Assembly: GCF_033947565.1 (NCBI RefSeq)
Contig: NZ_JARPVX010000001.1
Span: 62,001 to 126,000 of the forward strand
DNA from: Lichenihabitans sp033947565
GTDB lineage: Bacteria; Pseudomonadota; Alphaproteobacteria; Rhizobiales; Beijerinckiaceae
Direction of reading: 5' to 3'
Length of the DNA stretch: 64,000 nucleotides
A program made the translations under genes and the position numbers. This document shows, in pieces, positions 7,933 through 17,322 of this stretch; the first letter of the stretch is position 1, and the number at the start of each line of letters is the position of its first letter. The notes beneath the pieces are model-generated. The model ran no database searches and was not told the DNA's origin. It saw nothing but the letters and a program-made list of their open reading frames with translations.

Positions 7933-9897
7933 ATGGATTTCGCCGCTCTCCAGAAGCTCAGCGTGGGTGACCTGTTCGGCCTCGCCGAGGCCACCAAGCG
8001 CCAGGGCACGGCCGATGACGTCGCCGCCCTCTACAAGGGCTGGATCGCCTCGCACGAAGACGATCCGCTGCTTTACGCGGTGTTCTTCAACTACGGCACG
8101 GTGTTGAACGAAGCGGGCGACACGGCCGGCGCCATTCTGGCGCTGCGCGAAGCGGCGCGGCTGAAGCCGGACTTCCCGCAGGCGCGGCTCAGCCTCGGCA
8201 TGTGCCTGGAGAAGGCCGGACAGGTCGGCGGCGCGATCAAGAGCTGGCTCGGCGTCGCGACCGACCTCGCTGAGGTGAACGCCGACAACCTCGGCCACAG
8301 GATCATGGCGCTCGAGAACAGCGGGCGCGTGCTCGAAGGCCTCGATCAGGATGTCGCGGCCGAGGACGCATTGCGCCAGCGGCTCGAACTCGCGTCCGAC
8401 GACAAGGTGATCCAGCACTGGATCGCGTTGCGGATGCGCCAATGCAAGTGGCCGGTGCTGGCGCCGTTGAACCGCGTCACCCGCGCCGACCTGATGGCCG
8501 GCATCTCGCCCTTGTCGGCCGCGACGCTCGGGGACGATCCGTTGTTCGGGCTCGCCAATGCGTGGCGCTACAACAAGGGGCTGGTTGGACGCGTCAGCCC
8601 GATGGCGCCGCGGCCCGCCCTGGTCGGTCCGGAGCGCCTGAAGATCGGCTATGTGTCGTCCGATCTGCGCGAACATGCGGTGGGGTTCTGCATGGCGGAG
8701 ATCTTCGAGCTGCACGACAGGGCCCGGGTTTCAGTGCATATTTATTATTGCGGCATCCCCCGGGACGATGCCGTCAAGGCGCGCGGCAAGGCCGCGGCCG
8801 ACCAATGGACCGACATTTCGGGGATGAGCGACGACCAGGCCGCGGCCGCCATCCGGGCCGATGGCATCGACATCCTGATTGACCTCAACGGCTACACCAA
8901 GGATGCGCGCACGGCGGTCTTCGCCCGCCGCCCTGCCCCCATCGCGGTGAACTGGTTCGGCTTTCCCTCGACGATGGGCAGCCCCTACCATCACTTCATC
9001 CTGGCCGACGCCATCACGATCCCGCCCGGTCACGAGCGCTATTTTTCCGAAACCGTGGTGCGCCTGCCCTGCTACCAGCCGAACGACCGCAAGCGGAGCG
9101 TTGCGGCCGAGCCGCCGAGCCGAGCCGCGGAAAACCTGCCGGCCGATGCGGTGGTATTCTGCTGCTTGAACGGCCTGCAGAAGCTGACCGAAGCCACGTT
9201 CGGGCTCTGGATGCGTATTCTGGCCGGCGTGCCGGCCGGCGTCCTCTGGCTGCTGGGCGGCACGTCCGACACCCAGGCACGCCTGCGCGAGCGCGCCGCC
9301 ACCGCCGGCGTCGCGCCCGAGCGGCTGATCTTCGCCGGCAAAGCCGCCAATCCGCAGCATGTCGCCCGCTACGCGCTGGCCGACCTGTTCCTCGACAATG
9401 CGCCTTATGGCGCCCACACCACGGCCTCGGATGCGCTGTGGATGGGCGTGCCCTTGCTGACCGTGCCGGGACGGAGTTTTGCGTCGCGAGTTTGTGCCAG
9501 CCTGATCACGGCGGCCGGCCTGCCGGAACTCGTTTGCGACGATGCGGAGGCCTATGTGGCAAAGGCCGTCGCGCTCGGGCAGGACCGTGCGGCCCTTGTG
9601 GCGTTGAAACGCCGATTGCGGGACGGGCGCGACACGTGCCTGCTGTTCGACACGCCCCGGCTGGTGGCCGAGCTCGAAGCGGCCTATCGGACCATGTGGG
9701 AGCGCCATGAGGCCGGCACCCTGCCGGTGCCGGACCTGCGCAACCTCGACGCCTATCACGAGATGGGCCTCGAGACCGCGATCGAGGCTTCCTACGGGCT
9801 CGATGACGCCGCTTATGCGGCGCTCTACCACGACAAGCGCGCGCGCTGGGACGCCGCCTTCCCGCTCGAACCGGACGGGCGGCTGCCCGCCGCATGA
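7933..9897 (+). CDS. TPR/SPINDLY-type O-GlcNAc transferase
   Basis: Predicted soluble protein of about 654 residues that transfers a sugar, by family GlcNAc from UDP-GlcNAc, to Ser/Thr of proteins. Residues 1-150 hold TPR-like helices (for example a repeat ending ALREAARLKPDFPQARLSLG). The C-terminal half is the Glyco_transf_41 catalytic region, with GYVSSDLREHAVG near residue 239, whose histidine is the conserved active-site one. The nucleotide-sugar motif DNAPYGAHTTASDALW begins near 488 and is followed by GVPLLTVPG. ATG 7933 was chosen because it begins the conserved MDFAALQKLSVGDLF segment 25 nt after the giant gene's stop. ATG 7894 and GTG 7855 are alternatives that would overlap the giant gene. 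It is followed by a sulfotransferase gene overlapping by 4 nt, which suggests one operon that modifies a shared substrate, possibly the giant Thr-rich protein. Confidence 0.85.
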   Translation: MDFAALQKLSVGDLFGLAEATKRQGTADDVAALYKGWIASHEDDPLLYAVFFNYGTVLNEAGDTAGAILALREAARLKPDFPQARLSLGMCLEKAGQVGGAIKSWLGVATDLAEVNADNLGHRIMALENSGRVLEGLDQDVAAEDALRQRLELASDDKVIQHWIALRMRQCKWPVLAPLNRVTRADLMAGISPLSAATLGDDPLFGLANAWRYNKGLVGRVSPMAPRPALVGPERLKIGYVSSDLREHAVGFCMAEIFELHDRARVSVHIYYCGIPRDDAVKARGKAAADQWTDISGMSDDQAAAAIRADGIDILIDLNGYTKDARTAVFARRPAPIAVNWFGFPSTMGSPYHHFILADAITIPPGHERYFSETVVRLPCYQPNDRKRSVAAEPPSRAAENLPADAVVFCCLNGLQKLTEATFGLWMRILAGVPAGVLWLLGGTSDTQARLRERAATAGVAPERLIFAGKAANPQHVARYALADLFLDNAPYGAHTTASDALWMGVPLLTVPGRSFASRVCASLITAAGLPELVCDDAEAYVAKAVALGQDRAALVALKRRLRDGRDTCLLFDTPRLVAELEAAYRTMWERHEAGTLPVPDLRNLDAYHEMGLETAIEASYGLDDAAYAALYHDKRARWDAAFPLEPDGRLPAA

Positions 9898-11990
9898 GGT
9901 CGCCTTCCGACCGCGGCAAGCGGCTCTCGCCAGGCACGCAGGCCGATAAGAGCCTGCGGCGGGCGCTCGACCAGCATCGCGCCGGCAACCGGCAAGAAGC
10001 CGAGCGGCTTTATACCGACCTGCTGCAACGCGAACCGGCCCATTTCGACGCTGCCTATCTGTTGGCGCTGTCGATGGTCGAACGGGGCCGCATCGAGGCG
10101 GCACTACCGTTCCTCGCCACCGCTCTCAAGCTTCGCCCGGCCGATCCAGCCGCTTGGCGGCTGCAGGGGATCGCCTCGGCTCGGCTCGGCCGAAACCAGG
10201 AGGCCCTCACGGCGTTCGACGCCGCGCTCGCGGCCCGTCCCGCATCGGCGGAGTTGCATGTCGATCGCGGTACCGCGCTGCAGGCGCTCGGTCGCCCCGT
10301 CGAGGCTCTTGCGGCGTTCGACAGCGCCCTCACGCACGACGCAGGCTTCGTCGAGGCCTACAACAACCGCGGCAACGCCTTGTCGGCCCTGGGCCGCGAC
10401 GCGGAGGCCCTTGCGAGCTACGACGTCGCAATAGTCTGCGCACCCAACAGACCGGAAAGCCACAACAATCGAGGCAACGCGTTACGGGCGTTGCAGCGCT
10501 CCGGCGCGGCCGTGGAAAGCTTCGACCGCGCCCTGGCGCTGGCACCTGACTACGCGGCGGCCCACACGAATCGGGGCAGCGCGCTGCGTCAGCTCGGCCG
10601 CATCGCGGACAGCCTGGCGGCCCACGAGGCCGCTGTCGCGGCGAACCCTGGTTTCGCGCCGGCCCAGCACAACCGCGCCACGACGCTGATCGACCTCGGT
10701 CGCCTCGATGAGGCTCTCGAGGCTTGTGACGCAGCGCAGCGCCTCAGCCTTGACGAGCCTTCGATCGCGGCCACGCGCGGCACGATCCTGAAGCAGCTCG
10801 GCCGCTATACAGAAGCGCTCGAAGCCTTTGCGGCGGCGGGGCCCGACCATGTCGAGTCGCTGGTCGATCGCGGCTTGTTGCTGGTCGAGCGCGGCCAAGT
10901 CCAGGCGGGCTGTACCGCGATCGAGCGCGCCCTAGCGCGTGCGCCGCGACACACGCGGGCCTTCTACAGTCTGACCCAATGTCGACGTTTCCGGCCTGAC
11001 GATCCCCTTCTGGCTCCCATGCAGGCGCTCGCCGCGACGGCGTCGCTGCCGATCCGCGACAGGATCGACCTGCATTTCGGGCTCGGCAAGGCCCTGAGCG
11101 ACGTCGGGCAGCATGACGCGGCGTTCGGGCACCTCGCAGCCGGTAATCGCCTGCAGCGGGGGAGGACGCCGTATGACGAAGCCGCCACGCTGGCCAATCT
11201 CGCAGCTTTGCGGCATGGGGTGTTTCCGCCTGCGGAACCCGCGTCGACCATGCCAAGCGGACCGCGGGCGATCTTCATTCTCGGCATGCCGCGGTCCGGC
11301 AGCACGCTGGTCGAACAGGTGCTGGCCGGTCACCCCGACGTTGCCGCAGCGGGCGAAACCGATCTGCTGACCAGGGTTCTGCGCGATCAGGGCCCGATGG
11401 GTTTGCAGATGGCTTCGACAGGCCTCTTCGTGGCGGGAGACGGCTGCGACGTGTTGCGCCGAGCCGGCGAAGCCTACCGCGCTGCGCTTGCCGCCCTGGC
11501 ACCATCGGCCGGGGCCGTCACCAACAAGCTCCCCGACAATTTCCGCATGGTCGGTCTGATCCGCTCCATGCTACCCGACGCCGTCGTGATCCACACGCGC
11601 CGGCACCCCCTCGACACCTGCCTGTCCTGCTTTGCCACGCGCTTCACCGGGCATCAGCCGTTCAGCTTCGATCTGGCGGAGCTCGGACGTTATTATCGCG
11701 CCTATGCGGCCACGATGGCGCATTGGCGCGAGGCGCTGCCGGCCGGAGCGATGCTGGAGATCGATTACGAGCAGCTGGTCGAAGATTTCGAGACCACGGC
11801 GAGGCGCATGATCGATCACTGCTGCTTGTCTTGGGACGCGGCCTGCCTGGATTTTCCAGAGGCGCAGCGACCGGTTTTCACGGCAAGCTTCGGCCAAGTC
11901 CGTGAAGGACTAAATCGCCGCTCGATGCAACGCTGGCTAGCCTATGCCAAGCACCTCGCGCCGCTGCGTGAGGCCATGGCGTCGCCGTAA
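9894..11990 (+). CDS. TPR-domain sulfotransferase
   Basis: Predicted 698-residue fusion. About residues 20-340 are tandem TPR units with phrases such as NNRGNALSALGR, AEALASYDVAI and NNRGNALRALQR. From about residue 455 a Sulfotransfer_3-type domain follows. It has the PAPS 5'-phosphosulfate loop FILGMPRSGSTLVEQ (PRSGST near residue 466) and a 3'-phosphate-binding segment with HTRRHPLDTCLS near 567. The family moves sulfate from PAPS to carbohydrate or tyrosine hydroxyls; the acceptor here is unknown. The start ATG overlaps the stop of the glycosyltransferase gene (ATGA), which indicates translational coupling. Both proteins carry TPR arrays, which could dock the same long substrate. A PAPS-dependent enzyme beside an O-GlcNAc transferase suggests a sulfated glycan or glycoprotein. 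Confidence 0.85.
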   Translation: MRSPSDRGKRLSPGTQADKSLRRALDQHRAGNRQEAERLYTDLLQREPAHFDAAYLLALSMVERGRIEAALPFLATALKLRPADPAAWRLQGIASARLGRNQEALTAFDAALAARPASAELHVDRGTALQALGRPVEALAAFDSALTHDAGFVEAYNNRGNALSALGRDAEALASYDVAIVCAPNRPESHNNRGNALRALQRSGAAVESFDRALALAPDYAAAHTNRGSALRQLGRIADSLAAHEAAVAANPGFAPAQHNRATTLIDLGRLDEALEACDAAQRLSLDEPSIAATRGTILKQLGRYTEALEAFAAAGPDHVESLVDRGLLLVERGQVQAGCTAIERALARAPRHTRAFYSLTQCRRFRPDDPLLAPMQALAATASLPIRDRIDLHFGLGKALSDVGQHDAAFGHLAAGNRLQRGRTPYDEAATLANLAALRHGVFPPAEPASTMPSGPRAIFILGMPRSGSTLVEQVLAGHPDVAAAGETDLLTRVLRDQGPMGLQMASTGLFVAGDGCDVLRRAGEAYRAALAALAPSAGAVTNKLPDNFRMVGLIRSMLPDAVVIHTRRHPLDTCLSCFATRFTGHQPFSFDLAELGRYYRAYAATMAHWREALPAGAMLEIDYEQLVEDFETTARRMIDHCCLSWDAACLDFPEAQRPVFTASFGQVREGLNRRSMQRWLAYAKHLAPLREAMASP

Positions 11991-12149
11991 GGCGAGGCGG
12001 CTGGCCTCCACCAGAACAGGAGTTTCGCGTTGCGGCCGAGGCGAGGGCCGAGCGCGAGTTACGCAGCCGTACCGGTTTTGATCGATCGTGGTGATGATGT
12101 CGGGCCGAAAGAGGCGAACATCTTCGCACACCTCTTTCCGGTCACCACG

Positions 12150-12377
12150 TCAGCGCGGCTTGCGTAGCGGCTTCTTGGGCACGGCCTCGGCGGCTTGACG
12201 GTCTTCGGCCTCCTTGGCGAGCCTCAAGGCACGCAGTCGGACGGTCTTCGCGTCCTCGGCCACGCGGGCGGCGGCCATTTCGGCACGCACCTTGGCAGCA
12301 TCGACAAGCTGCATCTCGGCGCGGGCCCGACGAAGCTCTGCGCGGGACGGAGCCTCCTCGGGACCTTGGTCGCTCAC
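12150..12377 (-). CDS. Small charged helical protein behind rpsU
   Basis: A 75-residue protein rich in Ala, Arg, Glu and Lys, predicted to be one long amphipathic helix and possibly a coiled coil (RAELRRARAEMQLVDAAKVR and following), with a basic tail PKKPLRKPR. Its GTG start overlaps the rpsU stop by 4 nt (GTGA), so it is probably translated with S21. I do not recognise a family. The position as last gene of a cspA-rpsU operon and the basic tail would fit RNA or ribosome association, but that is a guess. The alternative, an unexpressed reading frame, is less likely given the coupled start and the lack of other coding sequence here. Confidence 0.55.
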   Translation of the reverse strand: MSDQGPEEAPSRAELRRARAEMQLVDAAKVRAEMAAARVAEDAKTVRLRALRLAKEAEDRQAAEAVPKKPLRKPR

Positions 12378-12652
12378 GCCTGGGCCGGAGCCGGGGCTAG
12401 AACGGGAGCGGGACGACGCGGCTTCGGCTCGGGCTTCTTGCGGGGTGCCACAAGGCCTTCACGCTCGGCCTGCTTGCGGGCCAGCTTGCGAGCGCGGCGA
12501 ACCGCCTCCTGGGCCTCACGGGCACGCTTCTCGGAGGGCTTCTCGTAATGCCGGCGAGCCTTCAGCTCGCGCAGGACGCCTTCGCGCTGCAGCTTGCGCT
12601 TGAGCGCCCGGAGAGCCTGATCAACGTTGTTGTCGCGAACGAGAACCTGCAT
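12374..12652 (-). CDS. rpsU: 30S ribosomal protein S21
   Basis: The first 65 or so residues are the full S21 core: MQVLVRDNNVDQALRALKRK, then LQREGVLRELKARRHYEKPSEKR in two blocks, ending in a very basic helix. S21 binds the 30S platform near the 3' end of 16S rRNA and helps initiation. The protein is 92 residues, longer than the usual 70-75, because of a Pro/Ala/Lys-rich tail (APRKKPEPKPRRPAPVLAPA). Its ATG follows the cspA stop with no gap (TAA directly then ATG), and its own stop overlaps the next gene. The cspA-rpsU pairing is common in Hyphomicrobiales. Confidence 0.93.
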   Translation of the reverse strand: MQVLVRDNNVDQALRALKRKLQREGVLRELKARRHYEKPSEKRAREAQEAVRRARKLARKQAEREGLVAPRKKPEPKPRRPAPVLAPAPAQA

Positions 12653-12862
12653 TTAGATGACCTTCAAAGCCTCTGCCGACTGCTTGCCCGAGCGGGGATC
12701 CGCCTTCAGCTCGTAGCTGACCTTCTGGCCTTCCGGCAGCGAGTCGAGGCCGGCGCGCTCGACGGCGCTGACATGGACGAACACATCCGAACCACCTTCA
12801 TCGGACTGGATGAAGCCGTAGCCCTTCGTGGCATTGAACCACTTCACAGTACCTGTGGCCAT
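12653..12862 (-). CDS. cspA: Cold-shock domain protein
   Basis: A 69-residue single cold-shock domain of standard length. The RNA-binding motifs RNP1 (KGYGFIQ) and RNP2 (VFVHVSA) are both intact, and the N-terminus MATGTVKWFNATKGYG is typical. The family binds single-stranded RNA and DNA and melts structured mRNA. It is first in a three-gene run with rpsU and the small helical protein, all in contact or overlapping, so all three are probably one transcript. Regulation by a structured leader is likely for the family, and about 360 bp of non-coding sequence lies upstream. Confidence 0.95.
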   Translation of the reverse strand: MATGTVKWFNATKGYGFIQSDEGGSDVFVHVSAVERAGLDSLPEGQKVSYELKADPRSGKQSAEALKVI

Positions 12863-13222
12863 ACTGGCACCTCTATCTGTTCGACCGCGGACGATCGTGT
12901 TGCACCATCGACGGTCGGGATCGAATAGAAGCTGGATTGCCGGAGGGCAGAAACGGCTTGAACAAACGGCCTAGATCGATGCGGGAAAATGAGGGTCTGA
13001 CGCGCGCGATGTCAACCCGCGATCGCGTTTCAAGACCGACATGAAGCTGCAAAGCAAGCCCGAAGGGCTGCCGGACCATTTATACCACATGCTGGCATAT
13101 CGGGTGAGCCCTGACCAGAGGACTTCGAAGGGCTAGCCAGCTTTTTAGGGAAGGGCCTCAGCGAAGCACCGGCGACCGTCGCGTCTCGCAGGGCGCGCAG
13201 CGACATCCACCCCGCAAATCTT
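12863..13222. other. Non-coding gap upstream of cspA
   Basis: About 360 bp between the cspA start and the 3' end of tRNA-Arg. No convincing coding sequence is visible; the short open frames here have no recognisable product. It presumably holds the cspA promoter and a 5' leader, which in cold-shock genes is often structured. I could not point to a specific promoter or a conserved cold box by eye. Confidence 0.5.
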
Positions 13223-13299
<77 letters not shown>

Positions 13300-13321
13300 A
13301 TCGGTCCGACCTGTAGCACGG

Positions 13322-14119
13322 GTGGTGAGCTTGACAAAGTGGGGGTTGATCGCTGGCGGCGGCCTGCTTTGGGTGTGGATCGGAGGCGCTGGGGCAGCGG
13401 CCGGCATCGTGTCGCCTGGGTGTTTGTCGGGTGGTGAGGCGGCACAACTGGCCGATGTGGACGAAGCGCTCGACCTGCATCTTCGCGACGGACGCGTGGT
13501 TCACCTGCCTGGAGTGGCGGCCGCTCCCGGCCGGGTCACGGACGCTCGCACCTTGCTGCGAGGCTGGTTGCTTCGGACACCGATGTTGGTTCGTGTTCTT
13601 CGCAGTGAACCGGATCGCTGGGGTCGCACCCCTGCCCTGGCCTTTGCGGAGGCCGGGGGATCGTCGCCCGGCCTGGTGTCCGTGTCCGAGGCGCTGCTCG
13701 AGGCGGGCCTCGTGCTGGCGCGACCGGATGCCGACATCGATCCTTGCTGGGCGGACTACCTCAGCCTCGAGGATGAGGCGCGCCGCACCGGACGCGGTCT
13801 CTGGGCGACCCGACACATGATCGATCCGCAGGATGCCACCGCCCTGCAGGCCAATGCCGGCGCTCTGGCGATCGTCGAAGGGCGGCTGGCGCGCGTCCAC
13901 GCGGGTCGAGCCCGCCTTTACCTGCGGTTTTCCGGCGATGGCGGGACCGGCTTCGCGGCCGCCTTGGCGCTGCCCCTGGTGCGCCGCATGACAAAGGGTG
14001 GCCAGGACCCTTCCGGATGGGTGGGGCGCAATCTTGCGGTACGAGGCTTGCTGGACGATCGGTGGGGGTGGCAGATCGACGTCACCTCGCTACAGCAGTT
14101 GCGACTCGATCCACCCTGA
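13322..14119 (+). CDS. SNase-like (thermonuclease-fold) exported protein, probably inactive
   Basis: A 265-residue protein with a hydrophobic N-terminus (WGLIAGGGLLWVWIGGAG), then a staphylococcal-nuclease-like region at about residues 40-160. It ends in the typical VSEALLEAGLVLARPD ... YLSLEDEARRTGRGLW pattern. The family cleaves DNA and RNA. Where the catalytic R and E should lie (usually R-L-x-G-I-D-x-P-E), this protein reads VHLPGVAAAPG, so two of three catalytic residues seem replaced; only the later DRWGR arginine remains. About 100 residues follow with no family I recognise. The start is GTG (13322 or 13325), 22 bp from a divergent tRNA gene. The fold is likely from the pattern; nuclease activity is doubtful. 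Confidence 0.65.
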   Translation: MVSLTKWGLIAGGGLLWVWIGGAGAAAGIVSPGCLSGGEAAQLADVDEALDLHLRDGRVVHLPGVAAAPGRVTDARTLLRGWLLRTPMLVRVLRSEPDRWGRTPALAFAEAGGSSPGLVSVSEALLEAGLVLARPDADIDPCWADYLSLEDEARRTGRGLWATRHMIDPQDATALQANAGALAIVEGRLARVHAGRARLYLRFSGDGGTGFAAALALPLVRRMTKGGQDPSGWVGRNLAVRGLLDDRWGWQIDVTSLQQLRLDPP

Positions 14120-14192
14120 GCCGCCACATTGCTTTTCATTGAGCATGTCGCAGCTGTTGCTGTATCGAGGCAGCAAGCCAGCGGGAGGATAT

Positions 14193-15698
14193 GTGGCCGG
14201 GCTGATGCAGCATGCTTCGATGCGGACACACCAAGGGCGGGTGCGCCTGCTGCATCCGCTTGTCGCGGCGCTTCTGCTCGCCACGGCCGGCTGTTCGAGC
14301 CTTGAGACTGGTGCTCCGGCGCCAAGCGCCGAGGCTGTGGCGGTGCCGTTGGCGGCCCCCAAGACGACCGGCATCGAATCGGCGGCTGTGCGGCAGCACA
14401 AGCAGGTGGTGGCGCTTTACGGCGGCGAATATCAGGCGCCCGCGACGGAGCGCTTCCTCAACGAGGTGCTGTCGAAACTCGCGGTGGCGTCCGACGTGCC
14501 GGGCCTGACCTACAAGGTCACCATTCTCGATTCGCCCATCGTCAACGCCTTCGCGCTGCCATCAGGCAGCTTATACGTGACACGCGGGCTGCTGGCGCTC
14601 GCCAACGACACCTCCGAGGTGGCGGCCGTGATGGCGCACGAGATCGCCCATGTGACGGCCCGGCACGCGTTGCAGCGCGCCGAGCTCGAAAAGCGCTCGG
14701 ACGTCATCAGCAAGGCAGCCCTGGTGCTGGAGAACCGCGACAAGACCCGCAACTTCCAGACCTACGCACAGCTATCGCTCGCGAGTTTCTCGCGCCAGCA
14801 GGAATATGAGGCCGATGAGATCGGCATTCATGTGATCGCGCGGGCCGGGTACGACCCTTATGGCGCATCACGCTTCCTCGAAGCGCTAGGTCGCTCCGTC
14901 GACCTGCGACAGTCGCTGCTCGGGCGAAACACCAGCGCCGAAAAGCCGGACATTCTTTCGACCCATCCTTCGACGCCCGAGCGCATCGCCAAGGCCATCG
15001 CGGTGGCGCGCCAGCTTTCCGCTCCGGGCATCGGCGATGTCGGGCGGGACCGCTACCTCGCGGCGATCGACGGCATCGAATTTGGCGACGACCCGTCGGA
15101 AGGCGTCGTGCGCGGTCACGCCTTTGTGCATCCGAAGCTTGGCTTCACCTTCGTGGCGCCCCCCAATTTCGCGCTTGAGAATTCAGCGCAAGCGGTGCTC
15201 GGGATCGCCGATGGCGGCGCTGAAGCGTTGCGGCTCGATCGCGTGCACGTTCCGGCCGAAACCACGCTCGAATCCTATATCGGATCGGGGTGGATCGACG
15301 GGCTTCAGGCCGCTTCCGTCGAAAGCCTCGTCATCAACGGGTTTCCAGCCGTGATGGCGGTCGCCAAGGGCCAGGAATGGACGTTCCGGCTCGCGGCGAT
15401 TCGCTACGGCAGCGAAGTGTATCGCATGATCTTCGCCACACGGTCCCTCACCGACGACCTCGCCGTGCAGTTCCGCGCCTCGATCGAAAGCTTCCGCAAG
15501 ATCTCGCCTGACGAGGCGCAAGCCATTAAACCAACCCGCATTGCTGTCGTAACCGCCGATGCCGGCGCCACTCCCGACGGGCTCGCGGCCCGGATGGCTG
15601 TGAGCGACAAGCCCCTCGAATTTTTTCTGCTCCTGAACGGCCTCGAATCGCCCTCTGGATTTCATGTCGGCGAGCGCTACAAAGTTGTGACGGAGTGA
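14193..15698 (+). CDS. M48-family metalloprotease lipoprotein
   Basis: Predicted periplasmic zinc protease of 501 residues related to BepA/LoiP. The N-terminus has a signal peptide ending in LLLATAGC, a lipoprotein cleavage site. The zinc site HEIAH starts near residue 149 and the third ligand lies in EYEADEIG near 206. A Ser/Thr-Pro loop with THPSTPERI follows. The C-terminal third (from about 310) is a separate beta-rich domain ending in a LysM-like segment (ARMAVSDKPLEFFLLLNGL). The GTG start at 14193 has GGAGG 4 nt upstream; ATG 14205 and 14220 are alternatives, and longer forms would overlap the gene before. Such proteases assemble or degrade outer-membrane proteins, and an RpoH-type sigma gene follows. 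Confidence 0.88.
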   Translation: MAGLMQHASMRTHQGRVRLLHPLVAALLLATAGCSSLETGAPAPSAEAVAVPLAAPKTTGIESAAVRQHKQVVALYGGEYQAPATERFLNEVLSKLAVASDVPGLTYKVTILDSPIVNAFALPSGSLYVTRGLLALANDTSEVAAVMAHEIAHVTARHALQRAELEKRSDVISKAALVLENRDKTRNFQTYAQLSLASFSRQQEYEADEIGIHVIARAGYDPYGASRFLEALGRSVDLRQSLLGRNTSAEKPDILSTHPSTPERIAKAIAVARQLSAPGIGDVGRDRYLAAIDGIEFGDDPSEGVVRGHAFVHPKLGFTFVAPPNFALENSAQAVLGIADGGAEALRLDRVHVPAETTLESYIGSGWIDGLQAASVESLVINGFPAVMAVAKGQEWTFRLAAIRYGSEVYRMIFATRSLTDDLAVQFRASIESFRKISPDEAQAIKPTRIAVVTADAGATPDGLAARMAVSDKPLEFFLLLNGLESPSGFHVGERYKVVTE

Positions 15699-15807
15699 TG
15701 GCGTAAGGCGCGGCCCTTGAAGGGTCGGCTCGCCGACATTCCTGCGCCCGCCTGCAACCATCGTGCCCTTGAAACGTCCTATTACTGGACTCTTGGGAGA
15801 AGACGCG

Positions 15808-16683
<876 letters not shown>

Positions 16684-16699
16684 TCCAAGACGGAAACCA

Positions 16700-16728
16700 T
16701 CGACTTTCTTCCGAAGCTGCGGTATAGG
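16700..16728 (+). promoter_or_regulatory. Candidate sigma-70-type promoter for rplS
   Basis: A -35-like TCGACT (16700-16705) and a -10-like TATAGG (16723-16728) are separated by 17 bp. The expected start would give a leader of about 65 nt before the rplS ATG. It was found by eye, and no other promoter-like pair was seen in this 118-bp gap. Confidence 0.45.
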
Positions 16729-16801
16729 CGCGTCCTCAAATCACAACAGCGCGCCGAACGCTGCGGTGGATGCACCACCGCTCGGCAGGAGTTTCCGTCC
16801 C

Positions 16802-17191
16802 ATGAATATCATTGCTGCTCTTGAAGCCGAAGAGCTTCAGCGCCTTGCCACGGTTCGGGCCATTCCCGAGTTTCAGCCCGGCGACACGGTTGTCGTGAGC
16901 GTCCGGGTCAAGGAAGGCGAGCGCACCCGCGTTCAGGCCTATGAAGGTGTTTGCATCTCCCGCAAGGGTGGCGGCATCCAGGAAAGCTTCACGGTCCGCA
17001 AGATCTCTTACGGTGAAGGCGTCGAGCGCGTGTTCCCGGTCTATTCGCCGAACATCGATTCAATCAAGGTTATTCGTCGCGGCAAGGTGCGTCGCGCCAA
17101 GCTGTATTACCTCCGCGATCGTCGCGGCAAGTCGGCCCGTATCGCTGAGCGCGTCGACACCAAGCCGAAGGCTGACAAGGCCAAGGGCTGA
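16802..17191 (+). CDS. rplS: 50S ribosomal protein L19
   Basis: A 129-residue L19 with all typical blocks: PEFQPGDTVVVSVRVKEGERTR, in two parts, then QAYEGVCISRKGGG, ESFTVRKISYGEGVERVFP and the basic block RRGKVRRAKLYYLRDRRGKSARI. L19 sits at the interface of the 30S and 50S subunits. ATG 16802 has AGGAG about 10 nt upstream; the frame is open further up but without conserved sequence. The lysine-rich tail (DTKPKADKAKG) is a usual alphaproteobacterial extension. A likely terminator follows before leuC. Confidence 0.95.
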   Translation: MNIIAALEAEELQRLATVRAIPEFQPGDTVVVSVRVKEGERTRVQAYEGVCISRKGGGIQESFTVRKISYGEGVERVFPVYSPNIDSIKVIRRGKVRRAKLYYLRDRRGKSARIAERVDTKPKADKAKG

Positions 17192-17223
17192 CAAGCGTCT
17201 TACCAGCCCCTATCTGAATCGAC

Positions 17224-17256
17224 GCCGGCGGTCCCTTCGGGTTGTCGCCGGCTTTG
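17224..17256 (+). terminator. Likely rho-independent terminator after rplS
   Basis: Inverted repeat GCCGGCG (17224-17230) and CGCCGGC (17246-17252) encloses a 15-nt loop and is followed by a short T-rich stretch (TTTGTGT). It lies 33 bp after the rplS stop and before leuC. Confidence 0.55.
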
Positions 17257-17322
17257 TGTCTCGGCCGGGGCGGTCGCGGGCGTCATGCCCCTTCGTCCCG
17301 GCGTGTTCAGGACTTGAAGGAC

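Noticed and set aside
8731..10104. Minus-strand frame of 457 codons opposite the glycosyltransferase
   Set aside because: No motif; the plus strand has the complete Glyco_transf_41 pattern.
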